DNA of 64,000 nt from JAIOQJ01 sp963718635 (GCA_963718635.1 OY970367.1:5952001-6016000), one strand, 5' to 3'. Positions 45,903-54,702 are shown, numbered from the stretch's first letter. Translations and numbers: made by a program. Notes: a model not told the origin generated them from the letters alone.

Positions 45903-46289
45903 ATGCAGTACGAATCGATTGACTCCGATTTACTCAACGACCCGGATGCCCTCGCGATTGACAGGTCGTCAGAAAAACTATGGAAAGAGATTATCTCCGT
46001 TGGTCTACACGCGTCAGACGTCTGCTCCGCACAGGTCGCCTGCTTGAGGCTTTCAAACCACCCGCACGAAAATGTGCGTGGCAATGCATTATTAGCAATA
46101 GGCCACTTAGCCCGCCGATTTGGCTCGCTCGATGAAACGGCAAAGGCCGTCGTCGAAGCCGGGCTTTCCGACCCGAGCGGCTACGTTAGGGGCCAAGCTG
46201 ACTCAGCAGCTGATGATTGCGAGCATTATCTAGACTGGTGTATCGAAAGGCCGTGCAATGTTCACTTAGGAACCGTTAAGCCAAGTTGA
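45903..46289 (+). CDS. HEAT-repeat-like small protein
   Basis: 128 residues from ATG with GGAGAAG upstream. The middle is helical with a HEAT-like pattern: VACLRLSNHPHENVRGNALLAIGHLARRFGSLDETAKAVVEAGLSDPSGYVRGQADSAADDCEHYL. The two P-x-x-x-V-R-G turns mark successive repeats. Similar small HEAT-like proteins appear among immunity proteins of contact-dependent toxins, but no toxin gene is nearby, so that is only a possibility. Confidence 0.65.
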   Translation: MQYESIDSDLLNDPDALAIDRSSEKLWKEIISVGLHASDVCSAQVACLRLSNHPHENVRGNALLAIGHLARRFGSLDETAKAVVEAGLSDPSGYVRGQADSAADDCEHYLDWCIERPCNVHLGTVKPS

Positions 46290-46364
46290 ATCTTAAAACA
46301 GTCTCACAGTGTGCGAGCTTCGTCTAGTGTTAAATAACATAAGGACTATGAATCGAGGCCCCTT

Positions 46365-46892
46365 ATGATCCGTTGGCTGTCGCGGTATGTGAAGCAGATC
46401 AACGTCTTTGGCGTCGGCATTGAACTGCGGGAAATTCCTGAGGCAGAAGCGTTGCCGTTGCTTGCCGAGGTGGTCGTGCCGAACCCAGCGACTGAGGCAG
46501 CGACGCCCGGAGCAGAGCCCACTCCAAGCGTGCAGCGCGAAGACTTCATTTGCGTTGTCGGCGTATCTGCCAGCTCGAAACGTGTCCCGCGCGAACTCGA
46601 TCTGATGCTCGATGGCGAGGAGATTCAACTTCATGTTCATGCTCCTGGCTCCTCACAGTCGAAGATCTGGGTTCCACGCGGTACGCTTCAGAAAGCGCTG
46701 GATTTCTGGAAGAAAACAGACCTGGAGGAGCCGATCATTATTCCCGGAAGAACCGTGCGCAACGAAGTAGAAATCGTCTTTGTCGTAGATGACGAGGACG
46801 AAATCGAGATACAAGCAGGCTGGTGGATCTGGGTGCCGCGCGAGGACTTGAAGGCGGCACTGGAGGAGCTCGGCGTTCGTGCGCCTTGGTAA
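46365..46892 (+). CDS. Hypothetical protein
   Basis: 175 residues, no signal peptide or membrane span. A Pro/Ala/Glu-rich linker at about 40-60 separates a short N-terminal segment from a beta-rich part with two similar phrases, SKIWVPRGTLQKALDFW and WWIWVPREDLKAALEELG. This suggests an internal duplication of a ~60-residue unit. I do not recognise the family. The neighbours are other small unknown genes on the same strand, without tight overlaps. Confidence 0.5.
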   Translation: MIRWLSRYVKQINVFGVGIELREIPEAEALPLLAEVVVPNPATEAATPGAEPTPSVQREDFICVVGVSASSKRVPRELDLMLDGEEIQLHVHAPGSSQSKIWVPRGTLQKALDFWKKTDLEEPIIIPGRTVRNEVEIVFVVDDEDEIEIQAGWWIWVPREDLKAALEELGVRAPW

Positions 46893-46955
46893 CGCGATCG
46901 ACATGATGAAGGATCGGCTTGCTTCTGCATCCAACGAATTTCCCAAGAAGTAATC

Positions 46956-47249
46956 GTGTTAAAGGATGAAGATATCCAGATCGAATGCGGCCGCGCGTTA
47001 CACAAAGGTGGTTTTGTTTGTCTCACGCATGTTCCTACTGGTATTTCGAGGAAGCATCCTGGGCCGATGCGAGATATAAACCAAGCCGCGTTGATCTCTT
47101 CCTGGATAGCCGAAATTGAGGCCGAATTGCAGGCGAAAGGTCTTACGCAGTACATCATTCCAGCGTATCGTATACGGGGTAAGCGCAAAAAACAGCGAGC
47201 TAAGCGGCTTGACATCATTTGTCTCACAAGAACTGTTGATGCCAACTAA
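46956..47249 (+). CDS. Conserved hypothetical protein
   Basis: 97 residues from GTG (AAGAAG upstream). It reads VLKDEDIQIECGRALHKGGFVCLTHVPTGISRKHPGPMRDINQ, then a helix (LISSWIAEIEAELQAKGLTQYIIPAYRI) and a basic tail GKRKKQRAKR. The phrasing, with the 'ARALxxGGFVRLxHxPTGIxRxxPG'-like segment, looks like a real conserved family that I cannot name. It overlaps the DUF1801 gene by 11 bp, so the two are co-expressed. Confidence 0.55.
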   Translation: MLKDEDIQIECGRALHKGGFVCLTHVPTGISRKHPGPMRDINQAALISSWIAEIEAELQAKGLTQYIIPAYRIRGKRKKQRAKRLDIICLTRTVDAN

Positions 47250-47667
47250 AAAACCTTTGAGAAGCCCGCAAGCAGAGGGCTCGCAGAAATCCGGCAGTAG
47301 TCCTACCAAACCTGCTTTGAAGAAGGCACCGCAAGCAGACGGCGAAATCGCCGTGTTCGCTGCGCTCGCCGCGATGCCGGAGGCCGATCGCGTCATTGGC
47401 GAACGGCTGCATCAAATAATAAAAGCCATCGCGCCGGCGCTTACGCCCAGGCTCTGGTATGGCATGCCCGCTTATGCCAAGGATGGAAAGGTCGTCTGTT
47501 TCTTCCAGAGTGCGCAGAAGTTCAAGACGCGCTATGCAACGCTTGGCTTCATGCATGAAGCGAAGCTCGACGACGGCGCCATGTGGCCGACCGCCTTTGC
47601 GCTTGTAGAGCTAAAGGCCACTGAAGCGATAAGGATCGCTGCGCTCGTGAGGACAGCAATTAGCTAA
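47239..47667 (+). CDS. DUF1801 (YdhG-like) protein
   Basis: 142 residues from the ATG at 47239, inside the previous gene; the frame is open further back but the extra residues are not family-like. After a Lys/Ser/Pro-rich leader the domain reads IGERLHQIIKAIAPALTPRLWYGMPAYAKDGKVVCFFQSAQKFKTRYATLGFMHEAKLDDGAMWPTAFALVEL, typical of DUF1801 proteins (R-(L/E)-WYGMPA...GK.V.FF). The family has an iron-binding frataxin-like fold in some structures; physiological role unclear. Its stop overlaps that of the convergent vWA gene. Confidence 0.85.
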   Translation: MPTKKPLRSPQAEGSQKSGSSPTKPALKKAPQADGEIAVFAALAAMPEADRVIGERLHQIIKAIAPALTPRLWYGMPAYAKDGKVVCFFQSAQKFKTRYATLGFMHEAKLDDGAMWPTAFALVELKATEAIRIAALVRTAIS

Positions 47668-49087
47668 GGCTTGGACATCCCCACGAAGCTTCCGTCATTT
47701 TCGCGGGAGAGGGCCCAGAGGAAGGCGCCGACGTCGGGGCTTTCGTAGAAGAAGCCGACCGAATTGATGCGGACGCGCGGCATGCCGTCGCGCGGCGCGT
47801 TCCAGGCGGTGCGAAGATCTTGCGCAAGTAGCGGGCGAGGAGTACGCCGCGTTCGGCCTCGCCCGTCACCGTTTTGTCCTCGGTCGGCGTTAAACCGGGT
47901 CCCGATGTTGGCAGGCCATCGGAAAAAAAGTAGATCGTATCGAGGCCCTTGCTGCGGAACTTAAACGTCTCTTCCAGCGCCACATACAGATTGGTATCGG
48001 CCACCGGCTTTGTGGCGGTCATTGCTTTGCGAACTTGTTCAACCGACTTCTCGCGTTCGTATTTCAGCCATTGGCCTTCGTTGCCGAGTGCATAGGAGAC
48101 TTTGCTGGAAAATAGGATTAACTGATACTGTTCGAGATCGGGGATGGAGCGCATCACCTTGATCAGCGTATCGCGGACGAAGGGCCATTTTTCCGGATTG
48201 ATCGTGTTCTCATCGGTCCGGTCCATGCTGCCGGACATATCGACGAGAAATACCACTCGCTTGCCCGACATGACAATTCCGGCGAAGCGCTGTTCGGAAT
48301 CGGTTTCGAGCTTATTGATTTTATCGGCGAGTTTGGCCTTGGTTCCCTGCAAATCAACGATGGCGACATTGGCGTCGGCGATCTGCTTTTCCAATTCGTT
48401 CACTTTCGTTCGAAGCTTTTCCTTTTCAGTGGACTTGGCGGCCAGATCGTCAACCTGTTTCAGGGCCATCGCCAGTTTGTTCTCAGCTGCCAATAGGCGC
48501 TCGCTCAGGTCGAGGTTTTGCCGCAGCAAATCCGCCCGCAGTTTTTCCTTTTCCCGAAGGAGTTGCTGTAGCTCGTCCGAAGTTTTGCGAACATCGCTGC
48601 TCTTGCGGGCCAGCTCGGCAAGGTCGGCGTTTTTCTTCGCCAGTTCGTCCGCAGTGGCCGTTGCCCGCTCTTTCGCGCTTGCCAGCGCTTTCGCATTGTC
48701 GTCCATTTTCTGACGCGAAAGCAATAGCTCGGCCTCCGCCGCCTTTATGGCCGTCTCTGTAAGCGCGAGTCGCTTGGCGGCTGATTCGCGCTCGGAACGG
48801 ACCACCGCAAGATGTTGAGCCAACTGATCACGCTCGGTCTGCACCAGAGCGAGTTTTCCTTTTAGGTCAGCTGTTTCAGCGTTCAGAAGAAGATTTTTCG
48901 ATAGCTCATCGATGGCCACAAGTTGGGTGTCGGCCAGTTCATTGCTTACCTGCGCGGCTTCCTCGCCGACGATAGTCGCTTCGCGCATCTTCAACAGCAA
49001 CAGAAGGATGACACAACCGAGAGCGCAGCAAAAAACGTCGAGCATCCACATGCTGACGAGCGACGGCAAACGATGGCGGGTACGCAT
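47664..49087 (-). CDS. Membrane-anchored coiled-coil protein with vWA domain (frameshift near C-terminus)
   Basis: A single membrane span near the N-terminus (MWMLDVFCCALGCVILLLLL) is followed by about 220 residues of coiled coil (LKGKLALVQTERDQLAQHLAVVRSERESAAKRL... to NKLETDSEQR) and a von Willebrand A domain (RVVFLVDMSGSMDRTDE, MIDAS DxSGS, later TDTNLYVALEE-like and TIYFFSDGLP). In the open frame the end is a basic low-complexity tail. A one-base shift in TTGCGCAAGATC near 47825 restores DLRTAWNAPRDGMPRVRINSVGFFYESPDVGAFLW and a stop at 47664. Probably a periplasmic metal-dependent binding protein. Position alone gives no partner. Confidence 0.88.
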
Positions 49088-49225
49088 GGATTCACTCAGA
49101 CAACGCGTTCGTACTTTGAATTTGCTTCAGACAGACTGCCTCACGGCCACTTCTTGAGTATAGCGGCCTTTCGCCTAAACTTCACTTTACCTGCGCAAGC
49201 ATTCCTTAGAGTTTAGCCGGTTTTC

Positions 49226-50479
49226 ATGACTCAATGCGACCATTGCCGTGGGCCTCTTTCGGGATCGAACTTCCGCGGTCGGCCTTGGCCTGATCAGCCG
49301 ACCGCAATTTACTGCTGTTACGGTTGCCTGAATCTAGGCGAAAGCGATCTTCGCCATTCGCAAACAGGCAACGCCGCCAAATCGCATTTCAGGCTCGATG
49401 GCTTTACCGTACGGCTCGGCATTGGTTTACTCATTGCAGGCCAATCGATGATTTTCGGATTGGCGATCAATCTCGAAGAACAAACATCAACGGGCGTTCG
49501 GCAGGGTGTGCAGGCGGTCATTCTGGCGGGAACAGTTCTGGTTTTCGCCCTACTCGGCATGCCGTTGCTTCGCCAAGCTTGTGCGGAGCTTCGGCGTGGT
49601 CGCATCACCATCGAGTCGCTGTTTCTGCTGACGATGGCGGGCGCCATGTTCGCGTCCTTGCAATCGTTCATTAGTGGGCGCGGGCCGATCTATTTTGAAG
49701 TGATCAGTGTTCTTCTGGTTGTCTATGCGCTGGGGAAAGCGATCAGCGCCCATACTCGCTCTGCGGCGCGTAGCGCGGCCGATCGATGGGCTGGGACTAT
49801 CAGTTCGTGTCGTTTGCTGGATGATAATGGCCAGTCTCATACCGTTGCGGTGAGCAGCGTCAAGCTTGGCGATTCGGTTGAAGTGCGTCCGGGTGAGTTG
49901 TTCGCCGTGGATGGAATCATCAGCACCGGCACCGGTTTTGTCTCGGAGGCGCCGGTTACTGGCGAGCCTTTTGACTTGGTGCGAAGGCCGGGCGATCGAG
50001 TGCTGGCGGGGATGGCATCGCAAGACGCAACATTTCGCGTTAGGGCAACAGCACCGGGCTCCGCCCGAGAGATCGATCGATTGCTCGAAACGGTTGAACG
50101 AGCGCGGACGACTCCGACAAAATTACAAGCGCAGACTGATAGGTTGGGCCGAATATTTTTTCCGCTTCTCGTTGCCGTATCGGCCGTAACCTTGGTCGGT
50201 TGGACTGTTGCCGCAGATTGGCGGGTCGGTCTATTCAACGCGTTGTCGGTGTTGCTGGTTGCCTGCCCTTGCGCTTTGGGATTGGCGACGCCTGTAGTTT
50301 TATGGGCAACGCTGAACCGTCTGGCTGAGTACGGGCTGATTGCGCATAGCGGCCAGATTGTCGAACGCCTGGCTCAGGTTGATTGCATCTACTTTGACAA
50401 GACCGGCACGCTGACTGAAGAGCGGTTTGCACTCGTTGACTTGGTTACGGAAGGAACGCTGAAGATCGGACGAAACTGA
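49226..50479 (+). CDS. Heavy-metal P-type ATPase, N-terminal part
   Basis: 417 residues. The N-terminus CDHCRGPL...YCCYGCL is a Cys-rich metal site like that of CcoI/CopA2 copper pumps, in place of a full heavy-metal-associated domain. Transmembrane helices, actuator domain (VSEAPVTGEPFDLVRRPGD, the TGE loop), metal-binding CPC helix (LLVACPCALGLATP, about residue 348) and phosphorylation site (YFDKTGTLTEE, about residue 390) are all present. The frame ends early at LKIGRN. A one-base change near 50470 continues it as TKLIGWLALIERQSKHPIARAF, containing the HP nucleotide-binding motif. So this and the next entry are one gene of about 920 residues, exporting Cu+ or a similar ion. Confidence 0.92.
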   Translation: MTQCDHCRGPLSGSNFRGRPWPDQPTAIYCCYGCLNLGESDLRHSQTGNAAKSHFRLDGFTVRLGIGLLIAGQSMIFGLAINLEEQTSTGVRQGVQAVILAGTVLVFALLGMPLLRQACAELRRGRITIESLFLLTMAGAMFASLQSFISGRGPIYFEVISVLLVVYALGKAISAHTRSAARSAADRWAGTISSCRLLDDNGQSHTVAVSSVKLGDSVEVRPGELFAVDGIISTGTGFVSEAPVTGEPFDLVRRPGDRVLAGMASQDATFRVRATAPGSAREIDRLLETVERARTTPTKLQAQTDRLGRIFFPLLVAVSAVTLVGWTVAADWRVGLFNALSVLLVACPCALGLATPVVLWATLNRLAEYGLIAHSGQIVERLAQVDCIYFDKTGTLTEERFALVDLVTEGTLKIGRN

Positions 50480-50541
50480 TTGGCTGGCTGGCGCTGATCG
50501 AACGCCAGAGCAAGCATCCCATTGCGCGAGCGTTCGCCGAT

Positions 50542-51999
50542 TTGCCAATCGGTTCCGCGCATGTCGTTTCCTTTCGCGCAACTCCCGGGTGTGGGGTGCA
50601 AGCGGTGGTCGACGATCATACCACAATGCACACGTTTCGCGTCGGCAGCCCCGACTGGATCGGTTCAAACGGCTCGGCATTGGCTGAGAAACTCCATACG
50701 AACGCGGGCCATCGGATTCACGTGGAACAGAACGGCCGACTCGCAGCGATCGCCGTTGTTGGCGAACGCTTGCGCGATTCGGCCACCGAGACGATAAGAG
50801 CGCTTGAGGCGATGCGCTTGCCGGTGCGAGTGCTGACGGGAGACAAGATCGTAAATCTCGTTGAGCCTTACGCCCCCGTCAAAGGAGCGATGCTGCCCGA
50901 CGACAAACGCAAAGAGGTAGCTGCGGCCGTTGCAAGCGGCCGTAAGCCGTTGATGGTCGGCGATGGCATTAATGACGCCAGTGCGCTCGCCGTGGCCCAT
51001 GTGGGAATTGCAATCGCCAATGGAACCGATCTTGCCAACAGCACGGCGATGGCTTCGCTCTATCATGGCGACTTACGCATGATTCCTTGGGCAATCGCGC
51101 TAAGTCGGGAGGCAATGCACACGGCCCAGCGCAATCTCCGACGGGCGGCCTTCTACAACCTTGTCGGCATCGCTCTCGCCGCTGCCGGTATCTTGCACCC
51201 TGTGGCTGCCGCGCTGCTGATGGTGGGTTCCAGCTTGCTCGTCGCCTGGTCGTCCGTCCGCATCGGCATCTCTTCCGATTGGTGCGGCTGCATCATCGCT
51301 GTTGCACCAACTGAGTCCACCATCCGTCGCCGACAACCTTGGCTGCAGGCAGCGATTCACACTCTTAGTTTGTCTTTACAAGCAGTGGTCCTGTGTCAAT
51401 TGCTCGGCCTATCACAGACGGATGGATTGTTAGTCTCCTTGGTAGTCGCCGTTGTTGGAACAGTTCACAGTGTTATTTGGCTGAAATGGGAGACAATTCC
51501 TCACTCGCTCGACATGACCTTTGGCATGCTCACGCTTGGTAACCTCGGCATGGTGCTTGGTTGGTATGCGGACAACAAATTTGCTCCTCTACAGGATGTC
51601 TGTTGTTGTGAGGGGACGCGTAATGCGTTCCGCTCACCCTGGATGTCGGCCGGCATGTTAGCGTGTGGCGCAATGGCCATGACGTGGCTGGGCCGACGGC
51701 CTCATCCGGAAATTCGTTGGTGCAAAACAGTCATGTTTACCGGTGGAAGTCTGGGCATGCTCGCAGGGATGATGGCGGGCGGCCAGGCAGCCGCCGGGCT
51801 TGGAGTTCAAGGAATGCGGGCTGAGGCAATTGCCCACTTTTTGGGAATGACATTCGGCATGATAGCCGGGATGTTGATGGGAATGGCACTCATGCACGGC
51901 GCGATCGAATTTGCTAGCGGTCAATGGGCAAGAATACTCCGTCGCTGGCGCGTCCGGCTCTCAAAGCCAGAAAAGCAAAATACACTTCACCACCGATGA
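50542..51999 (+). CDS. Heavy-metal P-type ATPase, C-terminal part with Met-rich membrane extension
   Basis: 485 residues; the true join with the first part is near 50470, so the start is not a real initiation site. It completes the nucleotide-binding domain (RATPGCGVQAVV) and the hinge (VGDGINDASALAVAHVGIAIANGTDLANSTA), and the last two ATPase helices. Copper pumps normally end here, but this protein runs on for about 230 residues with roughly six more hydrophobic segments, rich in Met and Gly (DMTFGMLTLGNLGMVLGWY, GMLAGMMAGGQAAAG, LGMTFGMIAGMLMGMALMHG) and with a CCC triplet (DVCCCEG). Met and Cys could give Cu+ sites. The extension is not a domain I recognise. Confidence 0.9.
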   Translation: MPIGSAHVVSFRATPGCGVQAVVDDHTTMHTFRVGSPDWIGSNGSALAEKLHTNAGHRIHVEQNGRLAAIAVVGERLRDSATETIRALEAMRLPVRVLTGDKIVNLVEPYAPVKGAMLPDDKRKEVAAAVASGRKPLMVGDGINDASALAVAHVGIAIANGTDLANSTAMASLYHGDLRMIPWAIALSREAMHTAQRNLRRAAFYNLVGIALAAAGILHPVAAALLMVGSSLLVAWSSVRIGISSDWCGCIIAVAPTESTIRRRQPWLQAAIHTLSLSLQAVVLCQLLGLSQTDGLLVSLVVAVVGTVHSVIWLKWETIPHSLDMTFGMLTLGNLGMVLGWYADNKFAPLQDVCCCEGTRNAFRSPWMSAGMLACGAMAMTWLGRRPHPEIRWCKTVMFTGGSLGMLAGMMAGGQAAAGLGVQGMRAEAIAHFLGMTFGMIAGMLMGMALMHGAIEFASGQWARILRRWRVRLSKPEKQNTLHHR

Positions 52000-52103
52000 A
52001 ACACAGATCAAACACGGACTAGAAAAAACTTTGAATCAACATTCAGGCGAACTACCAATTCAATTGGATCTATCCGTGTTTGGTCCGCGTTCAATCCGTG
52101 GCT
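51988..52103. repeat. Long inverted repeat related to 23627-23748
   Basis: Left arm about 51988-52020 (CACCGATGAAACACAGATCAAACACGGACT...) pairs imperfectly with right arm 52071-52103 (...ATCCGTGTTTGGTCCGCGTTCAATCCGTGGC). Same motif set as the 23.6-kb element. It overlaps the end of the ATPase gene and separates it from the convergent phosphatase gene. Confidence 0.7.
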
Positions 52104-52146
52104 AATGAATCGTTCTATATCTCACAGCTTTGATCGCAACGCTTGG

Positions 52147-52545
52147 TCAATCTGACGCAGAGTTTTGCCTCTCCTGCTCAGCTTGGTCGGCAACATGCTT
52201 GCCCGCGTTTTTCCACCTCGGCACATACGATTCCAGATAGCCTTGGATGTCTTTCTCATCGTCGAGCGTTACATAGCCAAGGGACTTTAGCTCGCGCATT
52301 GCGTCTTCGTTGCTCCACTTCTGATATTCCATCCGGTAGATGGAACAAAAAGCCCCCGTGCGATGTTTGCCGGCAAAGCAATGGATCAGAACCGGGTAGA
52401 CGCTCGGGTCGTCCATGATTTTCAAGAACTCAGCAACGGGTTTGTCGGCCGGAATTGGTTCGTCGTCGTTTTCGCTGTGGTAGACGCGCGGCGCACTCGA
52501 AGGTAGCGGATGCCGTTGTCGTTGCAGAATTGTTCTTCCTGCCAA
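52147..52545 (-). CDS. Dual-specificity/tyrosine phosphatase, C-terminal part
   Basis: Holds the catalytic loop HCFAGKHRTG (C-x5-R) preceded by DKPVAEFLKIMDDPSVYPVLI, and followed by the helix YRMEYQKWSNEDAMRELKSLGY. The first residues of this frame (before SAPRVYHSENDDEP) are not real; they belong to the other frame. With the 52422-52790 piece it makes one protein of about 215 residues, split at GCGCGGCGCAC near 52495. Predicted to remove phosphate from Tyr/Ser/Thr, and anchored in the membrane by the other half. Confidence 0.85.
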   Translation of the reverse strand: MAGRTILQRQRHPLPSSAPRVYHSENDDEPIPADKPVAEFLKIMDDPSVYPVLIHCFAGKHRTGAFCSIYRMEYQKWSNEDAMRELKSLGYVTLDDEKDIQGYLESYVPRWKNAGKHVADQAEQERQNSASD

Positions 52546-52790
52546 TCGGGCGGTTTATCGCCTTTGCGGTCGGCATAACGGAAACTGATTACCGTCTTGA
52601 TCTGATATTCTTTGATCGTGCGCTGCAGCGCGTCCAAACTCAGTTGACCACTGCGGTAGAGTTTCCCTTCTTCGACGACTCGAAAATTGCGATAGAGCAT
52701 CTGCCGATGCCAGGAATAGGCGATTGGCCCGCCGAAGATCAAGAGGACGATGAAAGAGCCCAACAGCAAGCGCACCCATTTGCTTTTCAC
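52422..52790 (-). CDS. Dual-specificity/tyrosine phosphatase, N-terminal part
   Basis: 122 residues from GTG. An N-terminal membrane helix (WVRLLLGSFIVLLIFGGPIAYSW) is followed by FRVVEEGKLYRSGQLSLDALQRTIKEYQIKTVISFRYADRKGD, the standard front of small dual-specificity phosphatases, with the YRSGQ motif. After GIRYLRV the frame turns to nonsense (RASTTAKTTTNQ). Changing frame there yields PRVYHSENDDEPIPADKP and the catalytic loop in the adjacent entry. The single gene spans 52147-52790. Confidence 0.85.
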   Translation of the reverse strand: MKSKWVRLLLGSFIVLLIFGGPIAYSWHRQMLYRNFRVVEEGKLYRSGQLSLDALQRTIKEYQIKTVISFRYADRKGDKPPDWQEEQFCNDNGIRYLRVRRASTTAKTTTNQFRPTNPLLSS

Positions 52791-52934
52791 GGCACTAAAC
52801 TCCGGTTGTCTTCGGTATAACGCCTTGCGAGCAGGGGACGTTGTAAAGCATTATCCACATTTGAACCGCGCTTTGTTTTCGAGCATGTAAGTCGCATTCG
52901 TCCGAGCGAGGGATATGCACGACGACAATGTTTT

Positions 52935-53235
52935 GAGCCTGAAAGGCTCATTCTGACAGCCCAGGCCGGAGACCCGGCTTGTCGGGTCTCCGGCCTGGGT
53001 TCGTTGCCGTCTGACTTCTTCGGCCCTGTAAGGGCCGTTCATTTGAGTTATCTCGATATAACTGCACGTGTAGTCGAACGAGTATCAGGAAACCAAGTCG
53101 CGCTGGACCAAGATGTTTGCGAAGCAGAAGCTGAACGGCCCTTACAGGGCCGATGCGCGGTTATTATCGGAAACCCAGGCCTTTGTCCCTTTCAGGGACT
53201 TCGGCCTGGGCTGACAGAACGAGCCTTTCAGGCTC
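52935..53235. repeat. Mirrored cluster of six hairpins
   Basis: Three hairpin types occur in one order and then in reverse: GAGCCTGAAAGGCTC at 52935-52949, a CCCAGGCC-armed stem-loop at 52960-52999, GGCCCTGTAAGGGCC at 53022-53036; then GGCCCTTACAGGGCC at 53137-53151, a CCCAGGC-armed stem-loop at 53174-53210, GAGCCTTTCAGGCTC at 53221-53235. The 540-bp space between the phosphatase and TIGR03009 genes holds no protein gene. Hairpins of this GAGCC-type are typical intergenic repeats of planctomycetes. Confidence 0.85.
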
Positions 53236-53331
53236 AGATGAAACGGTGCCAGATGAGTGCAACGAAGGAGCCGAGGTCCTCGTTTGCTCGCGGCTTAATG
53301 CATCCTTCCCTTTGTACGCCTCTTCAAACTA

Positions 53332-54144
53332 CTAAGGCTTCTGTTCGCGGACCGTCGCCTTAGGGGTAGGGACCGGCGCCGGCTCGAGCGCCTGTGCCGT
53401 CTTCACCTCATAGCCCGGGATCCGCGTCGGCACGAACGAAGCTTTGTTCAAAGCTGCATTCGGCTGCATGTCTTCGAACATATAAGTCACTTCCTTGCCA
53501 GTGGGCTGGCGATACCAGAGTCGGGCCGGCATCATCGCCAAGTTCGGCTTTCCCTGCGGATTGGGATTCTTCACCCAAATCGTCAGTTGAGCCGAGCTGA
53601 ATTCCTGCTTATCGGCCGCATTCTGCGGCGTGATCATCAGGTAGGCGTACCATTCGGTTTCTTTGGTCAATACGATGCCGAAGCGTTGCTTGGCGTTCGC
53701 CGCTTTCATTCCTTTCAGGAACGACAGAATCATATTGTCGGTGGCTGGATTGTTCTTCGGCATGTCGTGAATGATGATCAGCTTTTCGCGCGGGCTATAT
53801 TCGTAGATATGCTGGCCATTGCAATAGATCCGTTCAAAGTTCGTCTTTTCCGCATCCTTCTTACCCACATCGTCCTGGTGCGTCAGATCGATGCGAGCCA
53901 TATCGGGTTTGAGGAAGGCCGCCTCGCCAACGAAGGTCGTTACCTTTTTGGTCAATGGGTGCGTGTCGTTGCGCGTGGTGCGAGTCGCCAGGCTGTCGAG
54001 GCTCGTCATACGTTCTTCCCAAGCTTTGAGAAGCGTATCCAGACGGTTCTGGTTCGCCGGCGCGCTGGCGGGCAAAGGGGTTTGTGCCGTTAGAGGCATC
54101 GCGATTGTCAGCATCGCTGCACAGCACAGGCCGAGGTGCTTCAT
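53332..54144 (-). CDS. Secreted TIGR03009-type planctomycete protein
   Basis: 270 residues from the ATG at 54144, with AGGAG 8 nt upstream; a second ATG at 54150 is too close to that site. Signal peptide LGLCCAAMLTIAMPLTAQ. The mature part runs RLDTLLKAWEERMTSLDSLATRTTRND, FVGEAAFLKPDMARIDL, FERIYCNGQHIYEYSPREKLIIIHDMP, ILSFLKGMKAANAKQRFGIVLTKETEWYAYLMITP and PARLWYRQPTGKEVTYMFED. This order fits the planctomycete domain TIGR03009 and is reminiscent of LolA-like outer-membrane lipoprotein carriers, but that link is only by form. Ends in a Pro-rich tail. Confidence 0.85.
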   Translation of the reverse strand: MKHLGLCCAAMLTIAMPLTAQTPLPASAPANQNRLDTLLKAWEERMTSLDSLATRTTRNDTHPLTKKVTTFVGEAAFLKPDMARIDLTHQDDVGKKDAEKTNFERIYCNGQHIYEYSPREKLIIIHDMPKNNPATDNMILSFLKGMKAANAKQRFGIVLTKETEWYAYLMITPQNAADKQEFSSAQLTIWVKNPNPQGKPNLAMMPARLWYRQPTGKEVTYMFEDMQPNAALNKASFVPTRIPGYEVKTAQALEPAPVPTPKATVREQKP

Positions 54145-54444
54145 AGTCATCACTCCTATCGACAAATCCGGCATGGAAAGAGCCGGTGATGGGGCCAATT
54201 GGGGCGTGTCGGGAATAGCCGACGCACCATCTTATAGCAACCCCAGACCACGGCGCATAGGCAGACTGCTTCTGCGCGCCGTTATCGGTGCTTGCATGCT
54301 GGAAGAATCGCTAAACCTTTGCTGAAATGGGTAGACGGCGTAAGCTGCTGACTACACCTGCATATAGGCGCAGGCTAATTCTCATTCGACCTTCTCCTTC
54401 AAAGAAAGCTTGATTCCCGTCGAGACGAAGCGGATAATGAGCGG

Positions 54445-54702
54445 ATGGAAATTTCAGGATTTGTACAAAATGGCGTTATCATCTTGATTGATGGGCCGCC
54501 GTTGCCGGAAGGTTTGCCGGTGACCGTTTCATATAATCAGAATGGGGTATCCCTTCCTGCGGTTGCGCGAACGCGAATTGAGTTTCCGCTGATCCGAACT
54601 GGACAACCGGGAAGCTGGGATCTGACCAACGAACGGATCGCAGAGATATTGGAAGATGATGATTTCGCGATGACGAAAGGTATGTGGAATGTACCTTCTT
54701 GA
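54445..54702 (+). CDS. AF2212-like antitoxin of a VapBC-type pair
   Basis: 85 residues. The start MEISGFVQNGVIILIDGPPLPEGLPVTVSY fits the short beta-barrel AF2212-like antitoxin domain (G.(V/I).NG.(I/V)...(D/E)...LPEG..V.V). The C-terminal half (RTGQPGSWDLTNERIAEILEDDDFA) matches the toxin-binding tail seen with PIN partners. The PIN gene begins 14 bp before this gene ends, so translation is coupled. Such antitoxins also repress their own operon. Confidence 0.82.
   Translation: MEISGFVQNGVIILIDGPPLPEGLPVTVSYNQNGVSLPAVARTRIEFPLIRTGQPGSWDLTNERIAEILEDDDFAMTKGMWNVPS

Noticed and set aside
54445..54702. Reading the small gene before the PIN toxin as chance
   Set aside because: The AF2212-like N-terminus and the 14-bp overlap with the toxin gene support a real antitoxin.
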